Source: Opitutaceae bacterium | Lineage (GTDB): Bacteria > Verrucomicrobiota > Verrucomicrobiia > Opitutales > Opitutaceae | NCBI GenBank assembly: GCA_028284235.1 | Contig: JANQSC010000003.1 | Span: 1 to 64,000 of the forward strand | Direction: 5' to 3' | DNA: 64,000 nt | Shown here: positions 7,795-17,144 of the stretch, piece by piece | How positions within the stretch are numbered: position 1 is the stretch's first letter | Layout of the letters: the number at the start of each line of letters is the position of its first letter | Position numbers and translations under genes: made by a program | The notes under the pieces: model-generated | What the model was told of the DNA's origin: nothing | Databases searched by the model: none | Seen by the model: the letters and a program-made list of their open reading frames with translations, nothing else

Positions 7795-8904
7795 ATGGTA
7801 CATTCTGAGAACCCGTATATTCTGTTGACACCTGGACCCTTGAGCACGAGTGCGTCGGTCAAGGCGGTTATGCTCCGCGACTGGTGTACTTGGGACGACG
7901 ACTACAACCAGGGTGTTGTGCAGAAAGTGAGAAAAAAGCTGGTCTCGTTGGCAACGCAAGCGGATGGCTACACCTCAGTGCTTATGCAAGGGAGCGGGAC
8001 GTTCTGTGTCGAGTCGGTGATTGGAAGTGTCATCCCGCGTCAAGGGAAGATTCTCGTTTTGGCAAACGGCGCTTATGGCGATCGATTCGCGCGGATTGTC
8101 CGAACGTTGGGGATCAACATGACTGTGCACAGTTCAGGGGAACTGGGCCCGACCGACTTGGACCGTGCGAGCAAGGAGTTGGAAGCGGATTCGGATATCA
8201 CGCACATCGGGATGATCCATGGGGAGACCACGACTGGGATGCTCAATCCGATCGGGGAAATCGGGGCCTTGGCGAACGAGTACGGGAAGGTCTTTATTGT
8301 GGACGCGATGAGCACTTTCGGCGGAGTTCCGATGGACTTAGACAGTCTCCACATTGACTATTTGATTAGCAGCGCGAACAAGTGCATTCAGGGCGTTCCT
8401 GGGTTCGGGTTTATCTTAGCGCGGCAGGAAGAGCTGGAGAAGACGGATGGCTTTGCCCGGTCGCACTCACTGGACCTGTTCGACCAATGGCGGACGATGG
8501 AGCTTGGAAACGGAAAGTGGAGATTCACGTCGCCGACGCATACCGTTCGAGCCTTCGCCCAGGCGCTATTGGAGTTGGATGCGGAGGGAGGCGTCGAGAA
8601 ACGGTATCAGCGGTATTGTGAGAATCACCGGATTCTAGTGGAAGGCATGGAGCGACTCGGTTTCGAGTGTGTGCTTCCTCATGAGCATCAGTCGCCGATC
8701 ATAACGGGATTCCGCAATCCTTCGCATGAGGCGTTTGAGTTCTTGCGATTCTACAACTTGCTCAAGGAAAGAGGTTTTGTGATTTATCCGGGAAAGGTGA
8801 CCGATATCGATAGTTTCCGGATTGGAACGATCGGTAATGTGTTCCCGAACGACTTTGAGCGGCTGATTCAGGCGGTTGAAGAATCGATGTACTGGCGTGC
8901 CTAG
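7795..8904 (+). CDS. phnW: 2-aminoethylphosphonate--pyruvate transaminase
   Basis: PhnW is a PLP-dependent class V aminotransferase. It moves the amino group of 2-aminoethylphosphonate to pyruvate, giving phosphonoacetaldehyde and alanine. The 369-residue length is normal. The N-terminal YILLTPGPLSTSASVK motif, the GSGTF loop near residue 68 and the PLP lysine K196 in SSANKCIQGVPGFGF are all present, as is the family segment DWCTWDDDYN. It closes the phosphonate operon and follows the transporter by 8 bp. Its stop codon is only 3 bp from that of the convergent RAYT gene. There is no phnX (phosphonatase) in the window, so the pathway runs through PhnY and PhnA. Confidence 0.94.
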   Translation: MVHSENPYILLTPGPLSTSASVKAVMLRDWCTWDDDYNQGVVQKVRKKLVSLATQADGYTSVLMQGSGTFCVESVIGSVIPRQGKILVLANGAYGDRFARIVRTLGINMTVHSSGELGPTDLDRASKELEADSDITHIGMIHGETTTGMLNPIGEIGALANEYGKVFIVDAMSTFGGVPMDLDSLHIDYLISSANKCIQGVPGFGFILARQEELEKTDGFARSHSLDLFDQWRTMELGNGKWRFTSPTHTVRAFAQALLELDAEGGVEKRYQRYCENHRILVEGMERLGFECVLPHEHQSPIITGFRNPSHEAFEFLRFYNLLKERGFVIYPGKVTDIDSFRIGTIGNVFPNDFERLIQAVEESMYWRA

Positions 8905-8907
8905 AAC

Positions 8908-9888
8908 CTATCCGAACACCTCGCGTCGAAGGTCCCGGATGCAGGTCAGATCGCCCCAATCTGTTCCTTTCATTTGCCGTGGCCCGTCTCGACGCTTCAC
9001 TCCGAACCGCTCACGGTGAGATTCAAAGTACTTCTGAACAAACTCTTTCGACCCAAGAACAGCTCCATCTGAAAAATAGCGGACACGGCACCGCAATGCT
9101 TCGCTCCGGGTTACGCGTCCTCCCTCATTCAGAATCCTGCGGGCTTTTTCGATGTCCACGCCGCAATCGTGTGTGCGGGCGTCCCGAGCGTAGCCTTTGC
9201 CGAAAACGACCACACGGTATTTTTCGATTACGCTGCTCCAGACTTCCTTCGGGTCTGTTAAACTCGATATCCCTCTGCGGGCGCGTTTCGATCCTCCCAT
9301 GGCCTCTCCGTATCCACAATATCGGTACTCCGCTGGATCCGAGATTAGCCCTGCCCGTACGGGATTGAGATCGATGTAGGCTGCCACTGTCATCAGAGCG
9401 AACGGGTCGTCCTGCACTAGCACGCTCTTGAAGCGGTCGCCCCAGAGAGTGCCCCGACGGCGATGCGTTCGGTTGTACCAGATCGAAAAACGCTGCTTGA
9501 GCTCCTTCATGAACAGCGAGACGTCACCCATACGCGACAGGAGGTTCGCCCGAAAGTTGCGTCGGATATCCCCGCCCTCGTTGAATCGGTCTCGAAGGAA
9601 ACTTACCTTTTCCGGCGAGTAAATGCATCCGGCTCTTTGGAGGATTTCGGTGTCTGACAGAGCTTTGACTTCGTCGTCATACGGAGTCCTCACGAGAATG
9701 TGGAAGTGATTGCTCATGATACAGTAAGTCAACACTTCCACACCGCAAAATCCCGACACATTCCAGATCTGCTTGCGTAACACCTCCTTTGCTCGCTCTT
9801 CGTCGAGCAGAAAATCATCACCGACGATGCGAGTCATACAATGGTATACCGAGCGCTGCCCCTCCATCTTTATGCGTCTCTGCCTCAT
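8908..9888 (-). CDS. REP-associated tyrosine transposase (Y1/IS200-like, RAYT)
   Basis: This 326-residue Y1-transposase-like protein carries the HUH motif in IMSNHFHILV, and the probable catalytic Tyr in FSIWYNRTHRRRGTLWGDRFKS, a hallmark of RAYT proteins. RAYTs are domesticated single-copy relatives of IS200/IS605 transposases that act on REP palindromes. It has a long C-terminal extension (after about residue 205) with a probable DNA-binding segment. No IS ends or tnpB accompany it. The ATG at 9888, preceded by a well-spaced GGAG, is preferred over a GTG at 9906. The gene ends 3 bp from phnW, tail to tail. Candidate REP-like palindromes with GTAGGGCC ends occur elsewhere in the window. Confidence 0.85.
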   Translation of the reverse strand: MRQRRIKMEGQRSVYHCMTRIVGDDFLLDEERAKEVLRKQIWNVSGFCGVEVLTYCIMSNHFHILVRTPYDDEVKALSDTEILQRAGCIYSPEKVSFLRDRFNEGGDIRRNFRANLLSRMGDVSLFMKELKQRFSIWYNRTHRRRGTLWGDRFKSVLVQDDPFALMTVAAYIDLNPVRAGLISDPAEYRYCGYGEAMGGSKRARRGISSLTDPKEVWSSVIEKYRVVVFGKGYARDARTHDCGVDIEKARRILNEGGRVTRSEALRCRVRYFSDGAVLGSKEFVQKYFESHRERFGVKRRDGPRQMKGTDWGDLTCIRDLRREVFG

Positions 9889-10040
9889 AGGGTCTCCGAT
9901 GAACACGGGAGTAGGAGATATGTCAAATTTATAATTAGCCTGTCCCTTATATAATATAACTCTACGGAATAAAGAGATCCGTCAGTCAATTCGCCTCTTT
10001 CGATTTGCGCGCAAGCGCGAGTTGGAGTCCATTGAGGTGC

Positions 10041-10847
10041 ATGCGAACTAGAACCGGCAACGCTCTCGGCTCATTTCAAGGGCTCCTCGTTTTGGCGACG
10101 GCGTGCGTGGTTTTTTTCTTCATCTACGCCCGACGGTCCGCTCACGACTTCCTGTACGCGCCGCCGCAAGGATCGTACGAGCGCGACGGGCGTTTCGAGA
10201 GGCTCGAAGTCGAAGGTGGCGCTGCGCTCAACGTTTTCTGGGCGGGGTCCAAAGCGGACGCTTGGACCGTGCTCTACTTTTGCGGCAACGAGGAGGACAT
10301 TGGCACGGCGATGCCGCGCTTGCAGACCTACCGGTTGCGCGGGTTCAACGTCGCTTGCTTCGACTACCGCGGATACGGATATTCGGAAGGAGAGCCGTCC
10401 GAGTCGACTCTCTATGCCGACGCCGAACAGGTTTATGACTTCTTGCTTCGAGAAAAAGGAGTTTCCGAGTCGCGTTTGGCGCTTCACGGGCGTTCTGTCG
10501 GAGGCGGTGTCGCGGTGGAACTGGCGACGCGGCGCGATCCGGCGGGCCTCGTTCTCGAATCGACGTTCACGAGCGTTTACAACGCGATTTTGAAGATGAA
10601 ATGGGTTCCGGGCGACTCGTTTCGCAGCGCCAGAAAAGCGTCCAAGACGGATTGTCCCGTTCTGGTGATTCACGGCGTGGACGACTCGATCGTCGACGTC
10701 GCCGAGGGCGCGGCTTTGGCGGAGGCGTTCGGCGATTCCCGAGCGGTGTTTTTCCCAGTCGAAGATGCCGGCCACCGAAATGTCGACCGCGTTGGTGGAC
10801 TGGCTTACTGGACCGGTATCTACCGCTTTATCCGAGGTCTGGAGTAA
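10041..10847 (+). CDS. Membrane-anchored alpha/beta hydrolase
   Basis: This 268-residue protein has one N-terminal membrane helix (about residues 12-30) followed by an alpha/beta hydrolase domain. The nucleophile elbow is GRSVGG (S152). The Asp is in IHGVDDSIVD (D214 or D215) and the His in EDAGHRN (H245), so the catalytic triad looks complete. The fold type resembles the BAAT/FrsA and ABHD13-like serine hydrolases, for which substrates are rarely known. The ATG at 10041 is favoured over a TTG at 10005. Upstream DNA is AT-rich with a TATAAT at 9950-9955, a plausible -10 box without a clear -35. The gene precedes serA by 95 bp and is probably transcribed separately. Confidence 0.8.
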   Translation: MRTRTGNALGSFQGLLVLATACVVFFFIYARRSAHDFLYAPPQGSYERDGRFERLEVEGGAALNVFWAGSKADAWTVLYFCGNEEDIGTAMPRLQTYRLRGFNVACFDYRGYGYSEGEPSESTLYADAEQVYDFLLREKGVSESRLALHGRSVGGGVAVELATRRDPAGLVLESTFTSVYNAILKMKWVPGDSFRSARKASKTDCPVLVIHGVDDSIVDVAEGAALAEAFGDSRAVFFPVEDAGHRNVDRVGGLAYWTGIYRFIRGLE

Positions 10848-10942
10848 CTCGATTGGCGCGGCTGGTTTCAGAGGGAAACCATGACCGAATTGCCTATTGC
10901 TTTTTACGAGGCATCACCTTTTATGGGTCCTCTTTTTTTCAG

Positions 10943-12553
10943 ATGAAAATCCTAGTAGCTGACAAAATCTCCTCGATCGGTGTCGACTACCTCAAGGGCC
11001 AGGAGGGCTTCGAGGTGATCGAGATCTTTGATCTGCCTAAAGAAGAACGGGCGGCCAAGCTGATGGAGCACGCTCCCGAGGCTTCGGGCATCATTGTGCG
11101 CAGCGACTCGAAGATTACGAAGGAAGTGCTAGAAAACGCCCCCAAGCTCAAGGCCGTCGGCCGCGCGGGCGTGGGCGTGGACAATATCGACATTCCCGCC
11201 GCGACTGACCATGGAGTCGTGGTCATGAACACGCCGGGCGGCAACACCATCGCCACGGCGGAGCTGACTTTTACACACATGCTCTGCGGCGCTCGACCCG
11301 TGCCACAGGCGGCGGCATCTATGAAGTCGGGCCGATGGGACCGTAAGATATTGGGCGGCAGTGAGTTACGAAATAAAACCCTCGGCGTTTGCGGGATGGG
11401 GCGCATTGGCGCTGAGGTGGCCAAGCGCGCGAAAGCCTTCGACATGGACGTCATCGCCTACGACCCCTTCCTCACGCAGTCGCGAGCCGACGCGATGGAT
11501 ATCGAGCCGGTTGAGCTGGACGCGTTGTTCGAGCGATCGGACTACATCACAGTGCACATGCCGCTAACCGAGCAGACCAAGTACATGGTCGACGAAGCCG
11601 CTTTCGAGAAAATGAAGGACGGGGTGCGGATTTTCAATTGCGCTCGTGGAGGAATCATCAAGGAAGCTGCGTTGCTTGCAGCTTTGGAAAGCGGCAAGGT
11701 CGCCGCGGCCGGTTTGGACGTTTACGAGAGCGAGCCGCCGGCGGAGGACCACCCGCTCCGCAGCCATCCGAACGTCAATCTGACCCCGCACCTCGGGGCC
11801 TCTACTCAAGAGGCGCAGGAAAGTGTGGGAATCGAGATTGCGGAGACGATCGCGGACGCCGTGCGCGGAGGCGAGATCCGCAACGCCATCAACATGCCTT
11901 CACTCGACGCGTCCACGATCGAAAAAGTGGGCCCGTACCTCGACCTTTGCGGCAAACTCGGCACCTTTGTACAGCAGCTGGCCATGGAGAAAGTCGAGAG
12001 CATTTCGATCACGTACTTTGGAAAAGTCGGCGACCTCGATTCCAATTCCCTGACGCGCGGCGTCTTGAAGGGCTTCTTGCAGAACATTTCCGGAAGCAAC
12101 GTGAACTTCGTCAACGCCATGGTGCTAATCGAGCGATTGGGCGTGGGCGTGGAAGTCGTGACTTCCAATGCGGAAACCGACTACACGGAGCTGATCAAAG
12201 TGCAGGCGACGTGCAGCGACGGCTCGACCGTTTCGGCCGAGGGCACCTTAATGGGCAAAGGCGGATCGCCGCGCATTGTCACCATCAATGGCCGCGAGGT
12301 CGAAGTGGAGCCCTGCGGCGATCTCCTGGTCATCGCCAACAGCGACGAGCACGGCATCGTCGGCAAGATCGGCACCATTATCGGAAATGCCGGCGTGAAC
12401 ATCGCCTCGATGTCGCTGAGCCGCAACGAAGTGGGCGGAATCGCGTTGAACGTGGCCGGTCTCGACAGCCCGCTGAGCAACGAAGCCATGGCGGAAATCA
12501 AGTCCGTCAAAGCCATCACTCAAGCCAAGCTCGTGCATTTGGAGTGCGACTAG
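10943..12553 (+). CDS. serA: D-3-phosphoglycerate dehydrogenase
   Basis: SerA oxidises 3-phosphoglycerate with NAD, the first step of serine synthesis. The 536-residue protein is the long form. The substrate-binding part has VGRAGVGVDNIDI. The Rossmann loop is GMGRIGAEVAKRAKAF at about residues 148-163. The catalytic region ends in LTPHLGASTQEAQ. An intervening allosteric domain and a C-terminal ACT domain (from about residue 455, NSDEHGIVGKIGTIIGNAGVNIASM) suggest serine feedback control. A longer frame open back to 10601 reads through the hydrolase gene and is not real. The ATG at 10943 fits the family start MKILVADKIS. It leads a six-gene operon, with plsY 7 bp downstream. Confidence 0.95.
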   Translation: MKILVADKISSIGVDYLKGQEGFEVIEIFDLPKEERAAKLMEHAPEASGIIVRSDSKITKEVLENAPKLKAVGRAGVGVDNIDIPAATDHGVVVMNTPGGNTIATAELTFTHMLCGARPVPQAAASMKSGRWDRKILGGSELRNKTLGVCGMGRIGAEVAKRAKAFDMDVIAYDPFLTQSRADAMDIEPVELDALFERSDYITVHMPLTEQTKYMVDEAAFEKMKDGVRIFNCARGGIIKEAALLAALESGKVAAAGLDVYESEPPAEDHPLRSHPNVNLTPHLGASTQEAQESVGIEIAETIADAVRGGEIRNAINMPSLDASTIEKVGPYLDLCGKLGTFVQQLAMEKVESISITYFGKVGDLDSNSLTRGVLKGFLQNISGSNVNFVNAMVLIERLGVGVEVVTSNAETDYTELIKVQATCSDGSTVSAEGTLMGKGGSPRIVTINGREVEVEPCGDLLVIANSDEHGIVGKIGTIIGNAGVNIASMSLSRNEVGGIALNVAGLDSPLSNEAMAEIKSVKAITQAKLVHLECD

Positions 12554-12560
12554 TACTACC

Positions 12561-13196
12561 ATGTCACTCGACCCCATAGCGGCGCTGTTGTCCGCAGGAA
12601 TTGGCTACATAGTCGGTTCCCTTTCCTTTGGCTACTGGGTGGCCAAGGCCAACGGCGTGGACATTTTCGCCGTGGGGAGCCGGAGCCCGGGCGCGACCAA
12701 TGTGAAGCGGTCGGTCGGGAATAAAGCAGGCAATCTCGTCTTCGTTCTCGATTTCATCAAAGGACTGGTCGCTACCGGTTGGCCGCTGCTTTTGTATTCG
12801 AAACTTGAATATAGCGAAAACTACGGCCTCATTGGCTTGTTCGCGGCTGTCATCGGACATTCGTTTTCGATTTTCACGCGCTTTCGCGGCGGCAAAGGGG
12901 TCGCTTCAATGCTGGGCGGAGTCGTGGCGCTCATGCCGATTGCGGCGCTGATCGGCGTCGCGGTGTGGCTTGTGGTCTTCTATGCCACGCGCTACGTGTC
13001 GCTCGCGTCGATCTTGATGGCCGTGAGCTTGCCGATTTCCAACCGATTTTTGGATACAGGCCCCACATTGCTGTGGGTATCGCTGGCGCTGGCGATGGTC
13101 GTTGTGGCGCGACATAAGTCCAATATCGCCCGGCTGATTGCGGGCAAAGAAAATCGTTTTGCCCGGAAGGGCGAAAACGCGGGGGACGCGAAATGA
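12561..13196 (+). CDS. plsY: Acyl-phosphate:glycerol-3-phosphate acyltransferase
   Basis: PlsY is an integral membrane enzyme that acylates glycerol 3-phosphate using acyl phosphate, starting phospholipid synthesis. The 211 residues show about five membrane helices. The conserved loops are visible: GSLSFGYWVAK, the glycine/serine motif VGSRSPGATNVKRSVG, and GHSFSIFTRFRGGKGVA, which carries the phosphate-binding residues. The length fits the family. It lies inside an amino-acid operon, 7 bp after serA, and its TGA overlaps the ATG of hom. There is no obvious metabolic reason for this placement. Confidence 0.93.
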   Translation: MSLDPIAALLSAGIGYIVGSLSFGYWVAKANGVDIFAVGSRSPGATNVKRSVGNKAGNLVFVLDFIKGLVATGWPLLLYSKLEYSENYGLIGLFAAVIGHSFSIFTRFRGGKGVASMLGGVVALMPIAALIGVAVWLVVFYATRYVSLASILMAVSLPISNRFLDTGPTLLWVSLALAMVVVARHKSNIARLIAGKENRFARKGENAGDAK

Positions 13197-14518
13197 ATGG
13201 CCGAGTAGTAAACGTTGGGTTGTGCGGATTTGGCGTCGTGGGCCAAGGCGTTGTGGACCATTTGGAGCGCAAGCGAGAAATGCTGCGAGACCAACTGGGC
13301 GTGGAAGTCGTCGTCGCTCGAGTCGCGGTGCGAAACCCGTCCAAGTCCCGAGACATCGCCATCGACGTGGCCCGAGTGACCGACGACGCTTTGTCGGTCG
13401 CGGTTGATCCGGAGCTGGACATCGTCTGCGAACTAATGGGCGGCACTGACAAGGCTCGAGAAGTGACACTCGAGGCGCTAAAGGCGGGGAAGATCGTAGT
13501 GACCGCCAACAAGGCTCTGTTGTGCGACCACGGCAAGGAGTTGCTCGCTGTTGCCCAGGAGTTTGGCGGCCATTTGCTATTCGAAGCGAGTGTCGCTGGT
13601 GGCATTCCCGTGATTAAGGCGATCCGTGAGGGGCTCGTGGTGAACGAGTTCTCCAGCATTCGCGGTATTCTCAATGGTACCTGCAACTATATATTGACGC
13701 GAATGACCAACGAGGGCGCGAGCTATCAAGACATCTTGGTGGAAGCGAAGGAACTGGGCTACGCGGAAGCGGACGAGTCGCTCGACGTCGATGGAATCGA
13801 CGCGGCCCACAAGGCGGTGGTGCTCGCCTATCTCGCCTATGGCAAGTGGGTCGACTTCGACGCGGTTCGTTTGCAAGGAATCAAGGAAGTGCGGCAGGAG
13901 GATATCCGCTACGCGAAGGACAATGGGTACTCGGTCAAGCTCATCGCCATGGTGGATCGGGAGCGTGAAGGAAGCGCGCTGCGTGTATCCGTTTTGCCGA
14001 CACTGATGCCGAAGGAGACTCCTTTGGGGAGCGTCGACGGCGTTTTCAACGCGGTGTCGATCCAAGGGGACGTGGTCGGTGAAACGGTTTACATAGGGCC
14101 CGGCGCGGGGAGAGACGCGACGGCGAGCGCGGTTATTTCCGACGTGGTCGACGCGGTAAAGCTATTAATATTGGGCGGGCCGGAAGGGAGATTCCCTTTT
14201 CTCGATCCCGCTCCGCGCAATGGGAAGCGAATTGAAGTAGCTCGGGCGGATGAAATCGAGTCGCGCTACTACGTTCGCCTCGTGGTCAGGGACCAGCCTG
14301 GGGTGATGGCGGAAATCGCTTCCATCTTGGCTTCCCACAGCGTGAGCCTGGCGAGCGTCAATCAAAAGGAAGTGGGAGAGGACGCGGAGCGCGTGTCGTT
14401 GATAATCACTACGCACGCCACGACGGAGGCGGCGGTTTCCGAGGCGGTCGCGGAATTGGGCGAACTGGCTGCCGTGGAGGAGCGGCCATTCTTGATGCCG
14501 ATTGGCGACGCTTCGTAG
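13193..14518 (+). CDS. hom: Homoserine dehydrogenase
   Basis: This enzyme reduces aspartate semialdehyde to homoserine on the path to threonine and methionine. The 441-residue protein has an N-terminal nucleotide-binding motif (VGLCGFGVVGQGVVDHL), the VVTANKALL strand, and the substrate domain with EASVAGGIPVIKAIREGL and the signature GILNGTCNYILTRM. A C-terminal ACT domain (about residues 362-441, RYYVRLVVRDQPGVMAEIASIL) points to threonine feedback inhibition. It overlaps plsY by 4 bp and precedes lysC by 13 bp. The ATG at 13193 fits the family start. Confidence 0.95.
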   Translation: MNGRVVNVGLCGFGVVGQGVVDHLERKREMLRDQLGVEVVVARVAVRNPSKSRDIAIDVARVTDDALSVAVDPELDIVCELMGGTDKAREVTLEALKAGKIVVTANKALLCDHGKELLAVAQEFGGHLLFEASVAGGIPVIKAIREGLVVNEFSSIRGILNGTCNYILTRMTNEGASYQDILVEAKELGYAEADESLDVDGIDAAHKAVVLAYLAYGKWVDFDAVRLQGIKEVRQEDIRYAKDNGYSVKLIAMVDREREGSALRVSVLPTLMPKETPLGSVDGVFNAVSIQGDVVGETVYIGPGAGRDATASAVISDVVDAVKLLILGGPEGRFPFLDPAPRNGKRIEVARADEIESRYYVRLVVRDQPGVMAEIASILASHSVSLASVNQKEVGEDAERVSLIITTHATTEAAVSEAVAELGELAAVEERPFLMPIGDAS

Positions 14519-14531
14519 GCGAAACAAAACG

Positions 14532-15752
14532 ATGGCTCGGATTGTAAAGAAATTTGGCGGCACTTCGGTAGGCGATGTTGATCGTATCCAAAATGTGGCT
14601 CGCGTCATTAAAAGTGAATACGACCAAGGAAATGAAGTCCTGGTGGTCGTCTCCGCTCGTTCGGGGGTCACTAATGAACTCATTTCACGGGCGAAGGCGA
14701 TCAACCCAAATCCCGCTGACCGGGAGATGGACATGCTGCTCGTTGCGGGCGAGCAGGAGACGATCGCATTGACGGCGATGGCGCTGCACGCGATCGGCGT
14801 CGATGCGGTATCCATGACCGGAGCGATGGCGGGGATTCGCACTGACCCGTTTCACACGCGAGCCCGTATTGTGAGCATGGATTGCAAGAAGATCATCGGC
14901 CATCTCGAGAAGAAGCGGGTGGTGATCGTCGCTGGATTTCAAGGAGCGGACACGGACGGGCAAATCACGACATTGGGACGTGGCGGCTCGGATCTATCGG
15001 CGATCGCGTTGGCCAAAGGCGTCGACGCGGACTTGTGTCAGATCTACACCGACGTGGACGGCGTCTACACGGCGGACCCTCGGATCGTTCCCAAGGCCCG
15101 CAAGCTCTCCGAAATCAGCTACGAGGAGATGCTCGAGCTCGCGAGCCTGGGCACGAAAGTGATGCAGGCCCGTTCGGTCGAATTTTCCAACAAGTACAAC
15201 GTGCCGTTCGAAGTGCGGTCGAGTTTCAACAACAATCCAGGTACTATCGTGAAAGAGGAAGTAAGCTCAATGGAGGACGTGGTCGTGCGCGGGGTGGCGC
15301 TCGACCGGAACCAGGCCAAGGTGCTCATTACGAACATTCCCGACAAGCCGGGATCGGCGGCCCGCGTGTTCGAGGGGCTTTCGGAGGCCAACGTGGTGGT
15401 CGACATGATCGTCCAGAATATTGGACGCAATGGAGTGGCGAATTTGACGTTCACAGTGCCGCGCGACGACACGCAGAGGGCGGAGACCGCGGTGAACCAA
15501 ATTCTATCGGAGCTCGGAGGGGGAGAAGTCACGCTGGTCAACGACATCGCCAAGCTGTCCGTGGTCGGTGTCGGGATGCGTAGCCATTCCGGGGTTGCGG
15601 GCCAGTTGTTCGCCGCGCTGGGCGAGGCGAAAGCGAATATCCAGCTGATCAGTACATCGGAAATCAAGATCTCGGTCGTAATCGACGAATCTGAGGCGGA
15701 GCATGCTACGCGCGTCGTGCACACTGCGTTTGGTTTGGACGTGGAAGAGTAG
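14532..15752 (+). CDS. lysC: Aspartate kinase
   Basis: Aspartate kinase phosphorylates aspartate, the entry step to lysine, threonine and methionine. The 406-residue single-chain form starts with the nucleotide-binding motif VKKFGGTSVGDVDRI. It has the amino-acid kinase segment TTLGRGGSDLSAIALAKGVDADLCQIYTDVDGV (18-33 residue stretch in the middle of the domain) and two C-terminal ACT repeats (from about 265), one containing VVGVGMRSHSGVAGQLF. Regulation by end-product amino acids is expected. The ATG at 14532 is preferred to one at 14502 that lies inside hom. It sits 12 bp before thrC. Confidence 0.95.
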   Translation: MARIVKKFGGTSVGDVDRIQNVARVIKSEYDQGNEVLVVVSARSGVTNELISRAKAINPNPADREMDMLLVAGEQETIALTAMALHAIGVDAVSMTGAMAGIRTDPFHTRARIVSMDCKKIIGHLEKKRVVIVAGFQGADTDGQITTLGRGGSDLSAIALAKGVDADLCQIYTDVDGVYTADPRIVPKARKLSEISYEEMLELASLGTKVMQARSVEFSNKYNVPFEVRSSFNNNPGTIVKEEVSSMEDVVVRGVALDRNQAKVLITNIPDKPGSAARVFEGLSEANVVVDMIVQNIGRNGVANLTFTVPRDDTQRAETAVNQILSELGGGEVTLVNDIAKLSVVGVGMRSHSGVAGQLFAALGEAKANIQLISTSEIKISVVIDESEAEHATRVVHTAFGLDVEE

Positions 15753-15764
15753 CCGTAGTTCGCA

Positions 15765-17141
15765 ATGAAATTTGTAAGCACGAGGGGACAGACCGAACCG
15801 CACAGTTTCTCAGAGGCCGTGCGCATTGGGCTCGCCCCGGACGGAGGACTGTTCGTGCCGGAGCAGCTGCCGGATCTTTCCGAGCAAATGCGCGAATGGG
15901 AGGGGCTCAGCTACACGGAGTTGTGCATTCGCTTTTTTCAGCAGTTCGCCACTGATATCGAAGTTGGCGAACTGAGGGAGCTTGTCGAAGAAGCGTATTC
16001 AAAATTCGATCACGAGGAATTGGCTCCATTGAAGCGACTGGACGAGAGAATCCAAGTGCTCGAGCTCTTTCACGGCCCGACTTTAGCTTTCAAGGATTTC
16101 GCTCTCCAGTTGCTTGGGAAGCTCTATGAGCGACAAGTGGCCCTGTCTAGGGAGTCGATCAATGTTCTGGGAGCGACCTCGGGCGACACCGGAGCGGCGG
16201 CGATCAATGGACTGCTGGGGAAGGACGGGGTCAATATTTTCATACTCTATCCGGACGGTCGCGTTTCCCCGCTACAGGAGCGTCAGATGACGTGCACCGG
16301 GGAATCAAACGTGTATCCAATTTCTATTACGGGCAGTTTTGACGATGCGCAGGCGAGTCTTAAAGACGTGTTCGGCGACGGCGCGTTCAGCCGTTCCGTC
16401 AATTTGTCCGCGGTGAACTCGATCAATCTCGCCCGAATACTGGCCCAGTGCGTCTATTACATATACGCATGGCTGAAGCTGCCTGGATCGGAGCGAGCGA
16501 ATACGACTTTTGTGGTGCCGACGGGGAATTTCGGAAACGTGTTGGCGGGCTGGATGGCTTGTCGCATGGGCATGGAGGTCGCGGGGTTTCGCGTGGCGAC
16601 GAACCGCAACGACATATTGCACCGCTTCTTCTCTTCAGGCGACTATTCAATGGGGGAGGCGATGGCGAGCCTGGCGCCTTCGATGGACATTCAGGTGGCG
16701 TCGAACTTCGAGCGATTTCTCTACTTTGGCTGTGGCGCGGACGCGGAGAAGACACGGGCGGTAATGGCTCAGGTTAAATCCGAAGGCGTTTTCGAAACGT
16801 CGGACGGCTCGTTAGTCGGCTCTATGTCGAGCACACGCATGGACGATGCCGAGATTCGCGAGACTATCCAGGAAGTTTATCGAAAATATGGATACGTTGT
16901 AGATCCGCATACCGCTTGTGGTTTTAAGGATCTGGACGAATTTGAGCATTGCGTGATTCTCTCCACTGCCCATCCTGCGAAATTCCCTGAGACGGTTGAG
17001 GAAACGCTGGGCCAGCCGTCGACTCATCCCAGTCTGGAGGCGTTGAAGCATCGCGAGATCGTGGCGTACCCGCTTCCGGCCGACGCCGAGGAGATCAAAG
17101 CGTTCATTCTTTCCAAGCAAAACCCGGTTCAAACGAAATAG
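15765..17141 (+). CDS. thrC: Threonine synthase
   Basis: This PLP enzyme converts O-phosphohomoserine to threonine. The 458-residue protein is the longer (class II type) bacterial form, starting MKFVSTRGQTEPHSFSEAV with the PDGGLFVPE segment. The PLP lysine is K110 in LAFKDFALQLLGKLY. The phosphate-binding region (LGATSGDTGAAAI) and the PTGNFGNVLAGW motif are clear. No homoserine kinase (thrB) is present in this operon; it must be elsewhere. The gene ends 3 bp before cimA. Confidence 0.95.
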   Translation: MKFVSTRGQTEPHSFSEAVRIGLAPDGGLFVPEQLPDLSEQMREWEGLSYTELCIRFFQQFATDIEVGELRELVEEAYSKFDHEELAPLKRLDERIQVLELFHGPTLAFKDFALQLLGKLYERQVALSRESINVLGATSGDTGAAAINGLLGKDGVNIFILYPDGRVSPLQERQMTCTGESNVYPISITGSFDDAQASLKDVFGDGAFSRSVNLSAVNSINLARILAQCVYYIYAWLKLPGSERANTTFVVPTGNFGNVLAGWMACRMGMEVAGFRVATNRNDILHRFFSSGDYSMGEAMASLAPSMDIQVASNFERFLYFGCGADAEKTRAVMAQVKSEGVFETSDGSLVGSMSSTRMDDAEIRETIQEVYRKYGYVVDPHTACGFKDLDEFEHCVILSTAHPAKFPETVEETLGQPSTHPSLEALKHREIVAYPLPADAEEIKAFILSKQNPVQTK

Positions 17142-17144
17142 ACT

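Noticed and set aside
11638..12579. Plus-strand frame of 313 codons inside serA
   Set aside because: Overlaps the SerA catalytic and ACT regions in another phase; Arg-rich and without motifs.
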